A stretch of 64,000 nucleotides of DNA from Aquisalibacillus elongatus (GTDB taxonomy: Bacteria > Bacillota > Bacilli > Bacillales > Alkalibacillaceae), in assembly GCF_003843875.1 (NCBI RefSeq), contig NZ_RKRF01000007.1:620001-684000 (forward strand), in the 5' to 3' direction. The translations under genes were made by a program, and so were the position numbers. Positions within the stretch are counted from its first letter, which is position 1, and each line of letters begins with the position of its first letter. Below the pieces are notes generated by a model, which worked only from the letters and a program-made list of their open reading frames with translations, was not told where the DNA came from and searched no databases. This document shows, piece after piece, positions 35,945 through 45,403 of the stretch.

Positions 35945-36678
35945 TGAACCACCTGCTCATCATCATCGTTACCTATTAATTCATTTAATTTTTCAATTGC
36001 CTCTTTAACACCGCCAACGCTGTCAATTAACCCGCATTCTACAGCATCATCACCAACGACATTTGTTCCGATATCACGTGTCAGATTACCTTTAGCGAAC
36101 ATAAGTTCTTTAAAGTCTTCTTCCGTGATGTTCGAGTTTTTAACAACGAAGTTTATAACGCGATCTTGCATTTTATCAAGGTATTCAAACGTTTGAGGTA
36201 CACCGATGACTAATCCAGTTAACCGAATAGGATGAATGGTCATCGTAGCTGTTTCTGTAATAAACGAATGGTTCGCCGATACTGCTATTGGTACCCCTAT
36301 GGAGTGGCCACCTCCTAATACGATCGATACCGTTGGCTTTGAAATCGTCGAAATCATTTCTGAAATAGCCAGACCTGCCTCAACATCGCCACCAACTGTA
36401 TTTAGTAATAAAATCACCCCTTCAATTTTAGGGTTTTGTTCAATGGCAACAATTTGAGGGATTAAATGCTCGTATTTGGTCGTTTTATTTTTTTGCGGAA
36501 GTTGTAAATGTCCCTCAATCTGTCCAATGATGGGTAGGACATGAATGTTCGATTCAGGATTTTGCGGAACATTCGTTTGCCCTAATTGCTTAATTTTGTT
36601 CATTAGAGAATCTGATGAATCTTCCTTATTTTCATCATTCTGTTGGTCTTGTTGATCTTTTTGCTTATCATCTGACAT
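35941..36678 (-). CDS. tepA: TepA, ClpP-like serine protease (translocation-enhancing protein)
   Basis: ClpP/crotonase-fold protein reported in B. subtilis to aid protein export and to degrade certain small spore proteins. A hydrophilic Gln/Asp-rich N terminus (about 1-45) precedes the fold. The conserved core includes [22 protein letters not shown], a nucleophile region [14 protein letters not shown] and [18 protein letters not shown] at 36678 (245 residues) is preferred: AAGGTGGTG lies upstream, and the longer frame to 36732 would run through the dapA terminator. An 8-bp inverted repeat encloses the ribosome site. In B. subtilis rnjB (RNase J2) separates dapA and tepA. It is not here. Confidence 0.92.
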   Translation of the reverse strand: MSDDKQKDQQDQQNDENKEDSSDSLMNKIKQLGQTNVPQNPESNIHVLPIIGQIEGHLQLPQKNKTTKYEHLIPQIVAIEQNPKIEGVILLLNTVGGDVEAGLAISEMISTISKPTVSIVLGGGHSIGVPIAVSANHSFITETATMTIHPIRLTGLVIGVPQTFEYLDKMQDRVINFVVKNSNITEEDFKELMFAKGNLTRDIGTNVVGDDAVECGLIDSVGGVKEAIEKLNELIGNDDDEQVVQ

Positions 36679-36681
36679 ATT

Positions 36682-36711
36682 GTAAACACCACCTTTTCCA
36701 ATAGTGTTTAC
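36682..36711. repeat. Inverted repeat around the tepA ribosome site
   Basis: GTAAACAC (36682-36689) and GTGTTTAC (36704-36711) flank the tepA Shine-Dalgarno sequence, 3 nt before its ATG. It could be an operator, or an RNA hairpin with the ribosome site in the loop. Confidence 0.5.
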
Positions 36712-36733
36712 AAACCCTATTTCTTCATACAAA

Positions 36734-36767
36734 AAGAACTCTATTCATTAAACTGAACAGAGTTCTT
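36734..36767 (-). terminator. Terminator of dapA
   Basis: AAGAACTCT pairs with AGAGTTCTT, with a further TTCA/TGAA inside, then TTTGTATGAAG on the minus strand. It lies 6 nt after the dapA stop. Confidence 0.82.
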
Positions 36768-36773
36768 GTATCA

Positions 36774-37640
36774 TTACATTCCTATATCTTCATACAGTTG
36801 ACGTTCTTCTTCTTTGTTTAACGGAACTAATGGTAAACGAACTGAGCCAACCTCAATACCCATACGGTTTAAAGCTGTCTTAATCGGAACCGGAGATGGC
36901 GCTTTGAAGAACCCTTTCATTTTAGGTAGTAACTGTTGATGTGCTTCAGCTGCGCGATCGACTTCACCTTTTAGGTATGATTGGACCATATCCTGCATTT
37001 CATTTCCAAAAATATGAGATGAAACGGAAACAATCCCATTACCACCGACGGCTAAAGCAGGTAATGTAAAACCATCATCACCACTGTATAACATGAAGTC
37101 ATCATCTGTCTGATCAACAATCTCTGTCATCATAAAAACATCTTGACTAGACTCTTTAACAGCAACAATATTTGGGACTTTAGATAAAGCTACCGTCGTT
37201 TCGACATCCATATTAATGGACGTACGACCTGGAATGTTGTATAACATTGCTGGTAACTTTGTCGATTCAGCAATGGTTTTAAAGTGTTGATATAACCCTT
37301 CTTGATTTGGTTTATTATAATATGGCGCGACCAATAACACACCATCTACGCCAAGTTCTTCTACTTTCTTAGTAAATTCAATGGTTTCCTGCGTATTATT
37401 ACTACCGGTACCAGCAATGACAGGAATTCTGCCATTAACAACTTCAACCACATGTTTATAGAGTGTTAATTTCTCTTCTTTAGTTAAAGTCGGTGATTCA
37501 CCAGTTGTTCCACCAATTACTAATGCATCTGTTCCATTATTGATTAAATGTTCAACTACCGTTTCAGTTCTTCCTAAGTTTAATTCATTTTGTTCATTAA
37601 AAGGTGTCACCATTGCTGTTAACACATTCCCAAAATTCAT
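36774..37640 (-). CDS. dapA: 4-hydroxy-tetrahydrodipicolinate synthase
   Basis: Condenses aspartate semialdehyde with pyruvate, the first step committed to lysine and diaminopimelate. In sporulating cells its product also feeds dipicolinic acid. The TIM-barrel protein has 288 residues with GGTTGESPTLTKEEK, the YNIPGRTSINM tyrosine region and the Schiff-base lysine in IVAVKESSQD. It is last in the spoVFA-spoVFB-asd-dapG-dapA operon, 3 nt after dapG. A strong terminator ends the unit. Confidence 0.98.
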   Translation of the reverse strand: MNFGNVLTAMVTPFNEQNELNLGRTETVVEHLINNGTDALVIGGTTGESPTLTKEEKLTLYKHVVEVVNGRIPVIAGTGSNNTQETIEFTKKVEELGVDGVLLVAPYYNKPNQEGLYQHFKTIAESTKLPAMLYNIPGRTSINMDVETTVALSKVPNIVAVKESSQDVFMMTEIVDQTDDDFMLYSGDDGFTLPALAVGGNGIVSVSSHIFGNEMQDMVQSYLKGEVDRAAEAHQQLLPKMKGFFKAPSPVPIKTALNRMGIEVGSVRLPLVPLNKEEERQLYEDIGM

Positions 37641-37643
37641 GAT

Positions 37644-38864
37644 TTATACCCCTTTCTTACTTATAAAGCTATCGTGCAGAGCATTAACTGCCGTTTTTAA
37701 ATCTTTTTCTTTAATTAATACCCAGATTGTCGTATGACTATCTGCAGATTGTAGTATTTGTATATTATGCTTAGCTAAAGCAGATACTATTCTAGATGCA
37801 ACACCAGGCACACCTTGGATTCCTGCCCCAACGGTCGACACTTTAGCGCAATCATCCTCAAGCGTATACTTTAATTTTAGTGATTCAACAATGGAACGCG
37901 TTAAAGTCCAAGTGTCTTTTGGTATTGTAAATGTGATCCCTTGTGAAGAAATGTTAAAAAAGTCAACAGATATTTTAGCGTCTGCTAAATGTTTAAAAAC
38001 TTGGTCATGTAATTCAATTAAGGAATCATTTGCGTGTATATTCACTTGTATTAGCCCAGAAACTTGAGCTATTCCAGTCACTAATCGTTCTTGAATCATT
38101 TGGTCTATCGTATTTTCTACTTTGGAAGTAACTAATGTGCCTTTATCCTCTGTATAAGTAGATCTAACTCGAATGGGGATTTTTTCTTGCATTGCAATTT
38201 CCACTGCACGAGGATGTATGACTTTTGAGCCTTGGTAAGCTAAATGTACGATTTCAGTATACGTCATTGCCTTCAAGGTTTCAGCATGTTGAACTAACAC
38301 CGGGTCTGCGGTTTTAATTCCGTCAACATCAGTGAAAATATCAACAAACTCAGCGTTCATGGCTGCACCAAGAGCTACTGCAGAGGTATCAGAACCACCA
38401 CGACCTAATGTTGTGATGTGGCCAAATCTGTCCTGGCCTTGAAAGCCTGCAACAACAATTACTTGATTAGACTTAAACAGAGAATGAAGTAAATCGGTAC
38501 TAATTTTATCAATTCGAGCATCTGTAAATTCACTTGTTGTACGAATTCCAGCATGAGCCCCTGTAATAGCAGTGGCTTTAACCTTTTGTTGTATAAGTTC
38601 ATTAGCAAATACAACAGATGAAATAATCTCCCCACATGACAAGAGTGAATCTAGTTCACGTGAAGTGACCTTATGCTCGGGATAGTTGACTAACTGAAGC
38701 AAGCTATCCGTTGCATAAGGTTCTCCCTTTCGTCCCATTGCCGAGACAACTACAATAACTTGATGACCTTGTGAAACAGCATCGATCACATGTTTGATGG
38801 CATGTTGTCTCGTGTTCGTATCTCTTACAGATGTTCCACCAAACTTCTGTACAATTACTGTCAT
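37644..38864 (-). CDS. dapG: Aspartate kinase I (DapG type)
   Basis: Phosphorylates aspartate to start the aspartate family pathway. The 406 residues comprise the kinase domain (MTVIVQKFGGTSV, ITTLGRGGSDTSAVALGAAM, FTDVDGIKTADP) and two C-terminal ACT domains (from about 270). It resembles the meso-diaminopimelate-inhibited isozyme of B. subtilis, and its place between asd and dapA supports that name over lysC. GGGGTGTG lies before the ATG. It is 18 nt after asd and nearly touches dapA. Confidence 0.96.
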   Translation of the reverse strand: MTVIVQKFGGTSVRDTNTRQHAIKHVIDAVSQGHQVIVVVSAMGRKGEPYATDSLLQLVNYPEHKVTSRELDSLLSCGEIISSVVFANELIQQKVKATAITGAHAGIRTTSEFTDARIDKISTDLLHSLFKSNQVIVVAGFQGQDRFGHITTLGRGGSDTSAVALGAAMNAEFVDIFTDVDGIKTADPVLVQHAETLKAMTYTEIVHLAYQGSKVIHPRAVEIAMQEKIPIRVRSTYTEDKGTLVTSKVENTIDQMIQERLVTGIAQVSGLIQVNIHANDSLIELHDQVFKHLADAKISVDFFNISSQGITFTIPKDTWTLTRSIVESLKLKYTLEDDCAKVSTVGAGIQGVPGVASRIVSALAKHNIQILQSADSHTTIWVLIKEKDLKTAVNALHDSFISKKGV

Positions 38865-38882
38865 TTCACACCCCTATGATGT

Positions 38883-39926
38883 TTATTGTTCTTGCTGTAT
38901 TAACTTTTGTGCAATTTGCACGGAGTTCCAAGCAGCTCCTTTTAATAAGTTGTCAGACACAACCCAGAAATGGAATCCACTCGATACATCCAAATCTTTA
39001 CGAATTCGACCAACAAAAACGTCTTTTTTGCCTTCTGACGATAAAGGTGTAGGGTATACTTGTTGAGTAATATCATCTTCTAAAACTAGCCCATCTTGAT
39101 CATTAAGAGCGTTTTGTAAATCTTCAATTGATACGTCATCTCGATCGATTTCAACATAGACACTCTCAGCATGTGAATAAAAGAATGGCAAACGAACACA
39201 AGTCGCTGCTACTTTTAACTCTGGATAATTCATGATTTTTTTCGTTTCATTAATCATTTTCATTTCTTCAAATGTATAGTGATTATCTTCAAATACATCA
39301 ATCTGAGGTAGTGCATTAAAGGCTATAGGAAAATGTTTAGGCTCAGATTTTACTGGTAAAATATTGGTCTCTGGCTCTTCTCCATTTAATAATGCTTTAG
39401 ATTGATCTTTTAATTCCTCAACAGCATCATTACCAGACCCCGAAACCGATTGATAAGTCGATACGATGACACGACCTAAACCAAATTTCTTTCGAATAGG
39501 TTCTAAGGCAACGACCATTTGGATTGTAGAACAGTTAGGATTAGCGATAATACCATTATGTTTTTGAATGTCTTCTGGGTTAACCTCTGGAACAACTAAC
39601 GGTACATCAGGATCCATTCTAAACGCACTTGTATTATCAATTACTACAGCTCCGCGATTAACTGCTTCGTGTGCTAGTTGTTTAGATACTGAACCTCCTG
39701 CTGAGAATAAAGCTATATCTACGCCTTCAAAAGCTTCTGGTTTCGCTTCTAATATTTCAACTTCTTCCCCTTTAAAAGTCACCTTTTTCCCCGCTGACCT
39801 CTTAGAAGCCAGTGGATATAACTTTTCAACAGGAAAGTCGATACTATCAAGCATTTCTAACATTTTCTGCCCGACTGCTCCTGTTACGCCGACTACTGCT
39901 ACGTGGTATTGTTTGTGATTTACCAT
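38883..39926 (-). CDS. asd: Aspartate-semialdehyde dehydrogenase
   Basis: Reduces aspartyl phosphate to aspartate semialdehyde with NADPH. The nucleotide-binding loop is [12 protein letters not shown] (residues 13-24). The catalytic Cys is in [12 protein letters not shown] near 131, and the later conserved segment is [16 protein letters not shown]. Its 347 residues are normal. It occupies the centre of the spoVFA-spoVFB-asd-dapG-dapA unit. A possible extended -10 promoter lies in the 74-bp gap before it, which would allow expression of asd-dapG-dapA in growing cells apart from the sporulation promoter. Confidence 0.98.
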   Translation of the reverse strand: MVNHKQYHVAVVGVTGAVGQKMLEMLDSIDFPVEKLYPLASKRSAGKKVTFKGEEVEILEAKPEAFEGVDIALFSAGGSVSKQLAHEAVNRGAVVIDNTSAFRMDPDVPLVVPEVNPEDIQKHNGIIANPNCSTIQMVVALEPIRKKFGLGRVIVSTYQSVSGSGNDAVEELKDQSKALLNGEEPETNILPVKSEPKHFPIAFNALPQIDVFEDNHYTFEEMKMINETKKIMNYPELKVAATCVRLPFFYSHAESVYVEIDRDDVSIEDLQNALNDQDGLVLEDDITQQVYPTPLSSEGKKDVFVGRIRKDLDVSSGFHFWVVSDNLLKGAAWNSVQIAQKLIQQEQ

Positions 39927-39962
39927 ATTGAATTTTCTCCCTTCTCGTTTTTCTTTATCGTC

Positions 39963-39971
39963 ATTTTAACA
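39963..39971 (-). promoter_or_regulatory. Possible extended -10 promoter of asd
   Basis: TGTTAAAAT on the minus strand, about 37 bp before the asd ATG, fits TGnTATAAT. No convincing -35 is visible. Confidence 0.35.
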
Positions 39972-40000
39972 CATTTTTGAATTCTATAAAGTCATGACTC

Positions 40001-40588
40001 TCACAAATACTCCTTCAACATGGGCTGGAACTGTTTACCTTCAATAGCATAAGAAATCGTTTCAGGTAAAAGGTCCATATGTGCAACTAGAGAAGTTGGT
40101 TTTTGAATCGGATCATCTTGCCCAAACGGCACAAAATAAACGTTTTTTGCCACCAATAATTTAGCTAAATTCGCTGCATTAATAGCCAAAGCATCATTGG
40201 TAGATATAGCTAATACAACAGGGTTACGATTTCTTAAAGTGGCTTTTGCTGCCATTAAGACAGGGGAATCCGTTAAAGCATTAGCAAACTTACTCAATGA
40301 ATTACCTGTCATTGGTGCAATTACCATACAATCCAAAGGCTCCTTAGGCCCTAAAGGTTCTGCTTCTGGAATCGATGAGATTAAGTTTTTTTGTGTAATG
40401 TCCTTAATTCGATCTAAATGGCTTGCGGCCTCTCCAAATTTTGTATCCGTTGATTGTACGGTATAGGACACAATCGGTACGACCTCTGCTCCTAATTCGA
40501 CTAATCGCTGCATTTGAGGGAATGTTTCATCATAAGTACAATGAGAACCCGTTAGACCAAAGCCAATTCGCTTTCCTTTTAAATCCAC
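40001..40588 (-). CDS. spoVFB: Dipicolinate synthase subunit B
   Basis: Flavoprotein-like subunit (family resembling phosphopantothenoylcysteine decarboxylase) of the enzyme that turns dihydrodipicolinate into the spore compound dipicolinic acid. Conserved stretches are LKGKRIGFGLTGSHCTYDETFPQ, EPLDCMVIAPMTGNSLSKFANALTDSPVLMAAKATLRN and PFGQDDPIQKP. I prefer GTG at 40588 (195 residues), which aligns with the family start and has AAGGAG 10 nt upstream. A TTG at 40597 is in frame but lies one base from the ribosome site. It follows spoVFA by 17 nt. Confidence 0.94.
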   Translation of the reverse strand: MDLKGKRIGFGLTGSHCTYDETFPQMQRLVELGAEVVPIVSYTVQSTDTKFGEAASHLDRIKDITQKNLISSIPEAEPLGPKEPLDCMVIAPMTGNSLSKFANALTDSPVLMAAKATLRNRNPVVLAISTNDALAINAANLAKLLVAKNVYFVPFGQDDPIQKPTSLVAHMDLLPETISYAIEGKQFQPMLKEYL

Positions 40589-40605
40589 TATAGTCAAGCT
40601 CCTTC

Positions 40606-41481
40606 CTATTGATTTTCCATAATAATGTTATGAATGACGCGCGCTAAAATAACACCTGCTGTTTTAGGTGCTACTAATCCAGGCAAACCGGGAGCTAAAA
40701 TAGATTTAATCCCTCTCTTCTTTGCGAAACGAAAGTCAACGCCTCCTGGTTTTGACGCCAAGTCAATGATTAAACTATTGATTGGAAGCGAAGAAATTAA
40801 AGAAGGTGTAACAAATAGTGCTGGAATCGTGTTGATTAATATATCGCAATCTTTTAAATGGTCTTCTAACTCTTCATCACGTATTGGTGATGCTTGATAT
40901 TCAAAGATTCTCGCCAATTCATCCTCATGCCTGGAATAAACCGATACGTTAGCTCCTAGTCCTTTAAAAGTATGAATTAACGTTTTTCCTACACGACCTA
41001 AACCAAGTATGGTGACATTCGAATTGTGTATCGTAAAATCCGTATGTTGGATTGCAAACATGACTGTGCCTTCTGCAGTTGGTATCGAATTGTAAATTGC
41101 CACGTCATCTCGGTTAAATAACGGTATAATACGTTCTTTAAAAGAGAGTAACTCTTTCAAATAAGGCGTCATAATTCCTGTAAATAGTATACAGTCGCCT
41201 CTGAAACCTTCTAACCAGTCCTTTGTAATATGTGGTGATGTTTCAGCAAAATGTGCTTCCGCGTAACCTTCTTTATCTAATCCAGTAATCGGAAGAATAA
41301 TCGCATCGACTTTTTCTTGAGGAATATGATCGACATCGGTTAAATATAAACCGTCAATTTCTTCTTCAAGCTCTTCATATCCTACGGCATATAAAGTTGC
41401 GTCTTTTTCAATCAAATGTTTCATCATTTCCACATGCCTTGCATCACCCCCAATAATAACAATTGATTTTCCTGTTAACAT
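40606..41481 (-). CDS. spoVFA: Dipicolinate synthase subunit A
   Basis: NAD(P)-binding subunit of dipicolinate synthase, active in the mother cell. The N terminus is MLTGKSIVIIGGDARHVEM, the centre has FNRDDVAIYNSIPTAEGT, and a Rossmann loop reads ILGLGRVGKT near residue 152. PGLPGLVAPKTAGVILA closes the protein. ATG at 41481 (291 residues) has GAGAGGTGATG upstream and matches the B. subtilis start. A longer frame begins with a TTG inside the ribosome site. It heads the five-gene operon behind a SigK-like promoter at 41515-41542. Confidence 0.95.
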   Translation of the reverse strand: MLTGKSIVIIGGDARHVEMMKHLIEKDATLYAVGYEELEEEIDGLYLTDVDHIPQEKVDAIILPITGLDKEGYAEAHFAETSPHITKDWLEGFRGDCILFTGIMTPYLKELLSFKERIIPLFNRDDVAIYNSIPTAEGTVMFAIQHTDFTIHNSNVTILGLGRVGKTLIHTFKGLGANVSVYSRHEDELARIFEYQASPIRDEELEDHLKDCDILINTIPALFVTPSLISSLPINSLIIDLASKPGGVDFRFAKKRGIKSILAPGLPGLVAPKTAGVILARVIHNIIMENQ

Positions 41482-41514
41482 ATCATCACCTCTCAAGCGT
41501 CATTCAGCCCATAA

Positions 41515-41542
41515 TATTCTATGTCATAGCCCAAAAAAAGTG
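41515..41542 (-). promoter_or_regulatory. Putative SigK promoter of spoVFA
   Basis: On the minus strand CAC (41540-41542), 16 bp, then CATAGAATA (41515-41523). These fit the mother-cell SigK pattern of AC and CATAnnnTA. spoVF is a SigK operon in B. subtilis. It starts at the base of the ymxH terminator. Confidence 0.6.
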
Positions 41543-41577
41543 AAAGACTGACTCCCAAAAATTGAGAGTCAGTCTTT
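41543..41577 (-). terminator. Terminator of mlpA-ymxH
   Basis: AAAGACTGACTC pairs with GAGTCAGTCTTT, overlapping the last ymxH codons, with CACTTTTTTTGGG next on the minus strand. Confidence 0.85.
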
Positions 41578-41814
41578 ATGACGGTTTGGTTTAACAATAA
41601 TCATGTCGTCCCCAATTACTTCAATATCGTTCCATTTTACTTTAGCAGTTGCATCTCCTTTTTTAAGGCCTAACATCGAAAAGTCCTGAATCACAATCGA
41701 ATCAATTCGTCCTGTTTCTGGGTTAATATCTAAATCCGTATGACCTAAAATCCCTAAACGTTCGCCCTTGTGCGCATCAATAAGTTCCTTACCCGTCAAA
41801 TCTCGATAACGCAT
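41569..41814 (-). CDS. ymxH: YlmC/YmxH family sporulation-associated protein (PRC-barrel)
   Basis: 81-residue protein with a PRC-barrel-like fold, seen in RYRDLTGKELIDAHKGERLGILGHTDLDIN and GRIDSIVIQDF. The family occurs in spore formers and its function is not established. ATG at 41814 is chosen because GAGGTGA lies at the right distance. A GTG directly upstream at 41817 is possible. It follows mlpA by 31 nt in the same direction, and a terminator overlaps its 3' end. Confidence 0.88.
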   Translation of the reverse strand: MRYRDLTGKELIDAHKGERLGILGHTDLDINPETGRIDSIVIQDFSMLGLKKGDATAKVKWNDIEVIGDDMIIVKPNRHKD

Positions 41815-41845
41815 CACTTCACCTCTTTATAAACGTCTTTATACA

Positions 41846-43066
41846 TTATACGTCCTGAGGTAAAATACATGCTTTAGAAGGCTTTTGACTAAATGTTTTT
41901 TGTGCCAGTTCTTCTATCCCTCGGTGTGTTACTTGTTCAAATTGTTGAATTAATGAATTAAGCGGGATATGTTCGATTCCTAGAAGCTCATTACGTCCAT
42001 TACGGTGCATACGGCTATTGGGGTTTTCTAACCCTAGCACAATTTGGCCTTTTAATTGTTGAATCGTATTATTAAGTTCTTTTTCAGTTATCCCATGTTT
42101 CCATATATCTTCAACTGTTAACTGAATTTCCTGTTCCAACAAATCTAATTGTTCTAAATTAGTCGCTCCATACACTGTAAGGATTCCATTATCACGAAAA
42201 GCATTATGATAAGAGAAAATCGTATATGTAAGCCCTAATTCTTCACGTATTTTTTGGAATAATCTCGAACTCATACTCCCACCCAAGACGTTGTTTAATA
42301 CAGCCATGTGATAAATCGAATCATGATGGATCGGTATACCTTCATAACCTAAACATAAATGTGCTTGCGTCGTTTCTTTATGCTGTTTCATCACTTCTAT
42401 ATTATAAGAAGTCATTAACTCATCATTAGAACTCGAATTAGATGGTAAATCAGAAAAGAGCTCATTTATTTTTTCGTATAATCCTTCTGGTATATTTCCT
42501 GCAATTGAAATTACTATACGATCAGATGTATAGTACTCCTCTCTAAACTTCAAAATATCATCTCTAGTAATACCTTCTAAAGTGTCATGGTTACCTAATA
42601 TCGGTTTTCCTAATGGGTGATACTTAAAGCTTACTTCATGTAAATGGTCATGAATGATATCATCTGGTGTGTCTTCAGTCATTGCAATTTCTTCATATAT
42701 AACATTCTTCTCTCTTTCTAATTCATCTTCATCAAAAGTAGAGTTAAAAATCATATCAAACATAAGATCTAATGCATAATTGGTATGTTGGTCCATAACC
42801 TTTGCATATAAACATGTATATTCCTTAGATGTAAAAGCATTTGTATCTCCTCCAATTGAATCAAATGCTTCAGCAATATCTCTTGCATTACGAGTCTGCG
42901 TTCCTTTAAACAGCATGTGCTCAATCAGGTGCGAAATACCATTATAAGCATAGGATTCATTTCTTGAACCGGTAAGAATCCATATACCGATTGACACAGA
43001 GCGTAAAGATGGCAATGACTCTTCCACAATTCGGAGACCATTATCTAATTGATACCGACGAATCAA
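41846..43066 (-). CDS. mlpA: M16 family zinc metallopeptidase MlpA (YmxG)
   Basis: Processing-peptidase-like enzyme of 406 residues. The zinc motif HxxEH is in ISHLIEHMLFKGT (near residues 45-57), and EREKNVIYEEIAM provides the distal glutamates. GGSMSSRLFQKIREELGLTYTIFSYHNAF is the typical substrate-binding part. In B. subtilis MlpA influences extracellular protease expression. Its direct substrate is unknown. The start is TTG at 43066, with GGGAGGGG 6 nt upstream. An unusual perfect inverted repeat lies just before the gene. ylxY, usually between pnp and mlpA, is absent. Confidence 0.94.
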   Translation of the reverse strand: MIRRYQLDNGLRIVEESLPSLRSVSIGIWILTGSRNESYAYNGISHLIEHMLFKGTQTRNARDIAEAFDSIGGDTNAFTSKEYTCLYAKVMDQHTNYALDLMFDMIFNSTFDEDELEREKNVIYEEIAMTEDTPDDIIHDHLHEVSFKYHPLGKPILGNHDTLEGITRDDILKFREEYYTSDRIVISIAGNIPEGLYEKINELFSDLPSNSSSNDELMTSYNIEVMKQHKETTQAHLCLGYEGIPIHHDSIYHMAVLNNVLGGSMSSRLFQKIREELGLTYTIFSYHNAFRDNGILTVYGATNLEQLDLLEQEIQLTVEDIWKHGITEKELNNTIQQLKGQIVLGLENPNSRMHRNGRNELLGIEHIPLNSLIQQFEQVTHRGIEELAQKTFSQKPSKACILPQDV

Positions 43067-43085
43067 GGTTTTCCCCTCCCCATTT

Positions 43086-43115
43086 GTATAATGATTGAAT
43101 ATTCACTCATTATAC
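43086..43115. repeat. Inverted repeat upstream of mlpA
   Basis: GTATAATGA (43086-43094) and TCATTATAC (43107-43115) are a perfect 9-bp inverted repeat around a second palindrome, TGAATATTCA. There is no T-tail, so it looks more like an operator or a 5' mRNA hairpin than a terminator. Confidence 0.5.
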
Positions 43116-43127
43116 GTCATAGAAAAA

Positions 43128-43147
43128 ACTTGGCTTAAAGGCCAAGT
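43128..43147 (-). terminator. Second terminator after pnp
   Basis: ACTTGGC pairs with GCCAAGT, with a TTTTTC tail on the minus strand. Confidence 0.8.
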
Positions 43148-43189
43148 CTATTCTGACGCTTTAACATGTCAAAGTGTTGACTGAAAAAA

Positions 43190-43214
43190 GAACTGGTATT
43201 GTCTCAACCAGCTC
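43190..43214 (-). terminator. First terminator after pnp
   Basis: GAACTGGT pairs with ACCAGCTC (one G-U) at the pnp stop codon, then TTTTTTCAGTC on the minus strand. It acts in tandem with the hairpin at 43128-43147. Confidence 0.75.
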
Positions 43215-45328
43215 TATGACTTAGCTTCGTTTGTTTCTTGTTCTTGTAAAGCAGCTTTTCTTGACAGATTAACTCGTCCTTGCTTATCAATTTCTTTTAC
43301 TTTAACAAGCATCTCATCTCCAACATTAGCAATATCAGTAACGTTTTTAACGTGTTTTTCATCTAACTCACTAATGTGTACAAGACCATCTTTTCCGCTG
43401 AACAATTCAACAAACGCACCAAATTTCTCAATACGCTTAACCGTTCCTAAGTAGATTTCCCCAACTTCTACTTCACGGACTAGATCTTGAATAATCTTTT
43501 TAGCTTTTGAAATTTTTTCACGGTCAGGCGATGAAATAAAGATTGTACCATCTTGTTCAATATCAATTTTAACATCTGTTTCTTCAATGATCTGATTAAT
43601 CTGTTTACCACTTGGACCAATCACATCACGAATTTTATCTGGATTAATGGCAATAGATTCAATCTTAGGTGCAAATTCAGACAGCTCTTCTCTTGGCTCA
43701 GAGATCGTATTCATCATATGATCTAGAATATCCATGCGACCTTTTTTCGCTTGAGTTAGAGCCTCTTCTAGGATGTCTCTTGATAGTCCATCAACTTTAA
43801 TGTCCATTTGAAGCGCTGTTACTCCTTTAGAAGTCCCTGCTACTTTAAAGTCCATATCACCTAAAGCATCTTCCATGCCTTGTATATCAGTTAAAACCGT
43901 ATAATTTTCACCTGATTTTACTAAGCCCATTGCAATACCTGCAACTGGTGCTTTAATTGGAACACCTGCATCCATTAATGCCATCGTACCAGCACAAATA
44001 CTTGCTTGTGAAGTTGAACCGTTTGATTCTAATATTTCTGATACGACACGTACCGTATAAGGAAACTCTACTTCATCTGGAATAATTGGATCTAATGCAC
44101 GTTCACCTAAAGCACCATGCCCAATTTCACGCCTTCCAGGACCACGAATTGGTCCAGTTTCACCAACACTATATTGCGGGAAATTATAATGATGCATAAA
44201 GCGTTTTTCGTCTTCTAGATTTAAACCATCTAAAACTTGTACATCACCTAAAGCACCTAAAGTACATACACTTAATGCTTGAGTCTGACCACGGGTAAAC
44301 ATAGCAGAACCATGTGTACGTGGTAAAACATTTGTTCTAGATGATAACGGTCTAATTTCATCAACTTTTCTTCCGTCAGGACGTACTTTATCTTCAGTAA
44401 TTAAACGTCTTACCTCGTCTTTTACCATTTGATCTAATACAGCTTTTACTTGAGAGATTTTATCTTCTTCTGCTTCTTCTTGTTCGTACTTCTCTACAAT
44501 TTCTTTTTTTACTGCACTTATTGCCTCATCACGATCTTGCTTATCTTCAGTCTGAATAGCTTCAATCATTTTTTCTTTCGCAATTTTTTCAACTTCTGTT
44601 GTAACGTCTTCACTTGGCGCGAAAAGTTCGACTTCTATCTTCTCTTTACCGACTTCTTTTACAACTTCTTCCTGGAATTCAACAAGCCTTTTAATTTCTT
44701 CATGACCGAACATAATCGCCTCTAACATAACATCTTCAGGAACTTCATGAGCACCAGCTTCAACCATGTTAATCGCATCTTTTGTGCCGGCAACTGTTAA
44801 GTCAATATCACTTTCTTTTGATTGTTCAATCGTTGGGTTAATAATGAATTCATCATTAACACGGCCAACATGAACACCTGCAATTGGACCCTCAAATGGT
44901 ATGTCAGAAATACAAAGAGCTAATGATGAACCAATCATCGCTGCAATTTCTGATGAGCAGTCTTGATCAACACTCATAACGGTGCTAATGACTTGTACTT
45001 CATTTCGGAATCCGTCTGCGAATAATGGTCGAATTGGACGGTCGATTAAACGAGATGTTAAAACCGCACGGTCACTTGGACGTCCTTCACGTTTAATAAA
45101 ACCACCTGGAATTTTACCCACTGCGTAAAGCTTTTCCTCATAGTTGATGGTTAATGGGAAAAATGGAAGGTCTTTCGGTTCTTTAGAAGCAGTTGCTGCT
45201 ACTAATACGGATGTATCACCGTAACGAACCATCGCAGCACCATTGGCTTGCTTCGCTACTTCTCCCACTTCAAACGTTAACGTCCTACCTGCCACATCAA
45301 TTGAAAATGTTTTCATTTCATTGGACAT
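43214..45328 (-). CDS. pnp: Polyribonucleotide nucleotidyltransferase (PNPase)
   Basis: Phosphate-dependent 3'-5' exoribonuclease, part of the RNA decay machinery with RNase Y. Domains in order are the first RNase PH core (from [11 protein letters not shown]), a helical linker, the second core ([47 protein letters not shown]), KH ([21 protein letters not shown]) and S1 ([17 protein letters not shown]). ATG at 45328 gives 704 residues, one fewer than B. subtilis PNPase. GAGAGGGG lies 11 nt upstream, slightly far. A longer TTG frame at 45349 would include it. It follows rpsO after a terminator. Confidence 0.97.
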   Translation of the reverse strand: MSNEMKTFSIDVAGRTLTFEVGEVAKQANGAAMVRYGDTSVLVAATASKEPKDLPFFPLTINYEEKLYAVGKIPGGFIKREGRPSDRAVLTSRLIDRPIRPLFADGFRNEVQVISTVMSVDQDCSSEIAAMIGSSLALCISDIPFEGPIAGVHVGRVNDEFIINPTIEQSKESDIDLTVAGTKDAINMVEAGAHEVPEDVMLEAIMFGHEEIKRLVEFQEEVVKEVGKEKIEVELFAPSEDVTTEVEKIAKEKMIEAIQTEDKQDRDEAISAVKKEIVEKYEQEEAEEDKISQVKAVLDQMVKDEVRRLITEDKVRPDGRKVDEIRPLSSRTNVLPRTHGSAMFTRGQTQALSVCTLGALGDVQVLDGLNLEDEKRFMHHYNFPQYSVGETGPIRGPGRREIGHGALGERALDPIIPDEVEFPYTVRVVSEILESNGSTSQASICAGTMALMDAGVPIKAPVAGIAMGLVKSGENYTVLTDIQGMEDALGDMDFKVAGTSKGVTALQMDIKVDGLSRDILEEALTQAKKGRMDILDHMMNTISEPREELSEFAPKIESIAINPDKIRDVIGPSGKQINQIIEETDVKIDIEQDGTIFISSPDREKISKAKKIIQDLVREVEVGEIYLGTVKRIEKFGAFVELFSGKDGLVHISELDEKHVKNVTDIANVGDEMLVKVKEIDKQGRVNLSRKAALQEQETNEAKS

Positions 45329-45375
45329 ATAATTTAATACCCCTCTCAAAACTGTAAAAGTATGTAAAAGTAAAG

Positions 45376-45400
45376 AAAAAGCGGGTATCCCCCGCTTTTT
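45376..45400 (-). terminator. Terminator of rpsO
   Basis: AAAAAGCGGG pairs with CCCGCTTTTT, 3 nt after the rpsO stop, then CTTTACTTTT on the minus strand. Confidence 0.9.
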
Positions 45401-45403
45401 CGT

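Noticed and set aside
44450..44725. Plus-strand frame rich in Phe and Leu that looks like a membrane protein
   Set aside because: It is the exact antisense of the Glu/Lys-rich linker of PNPase. Antisense of GAA/AAA codons gives TTC/TTT.
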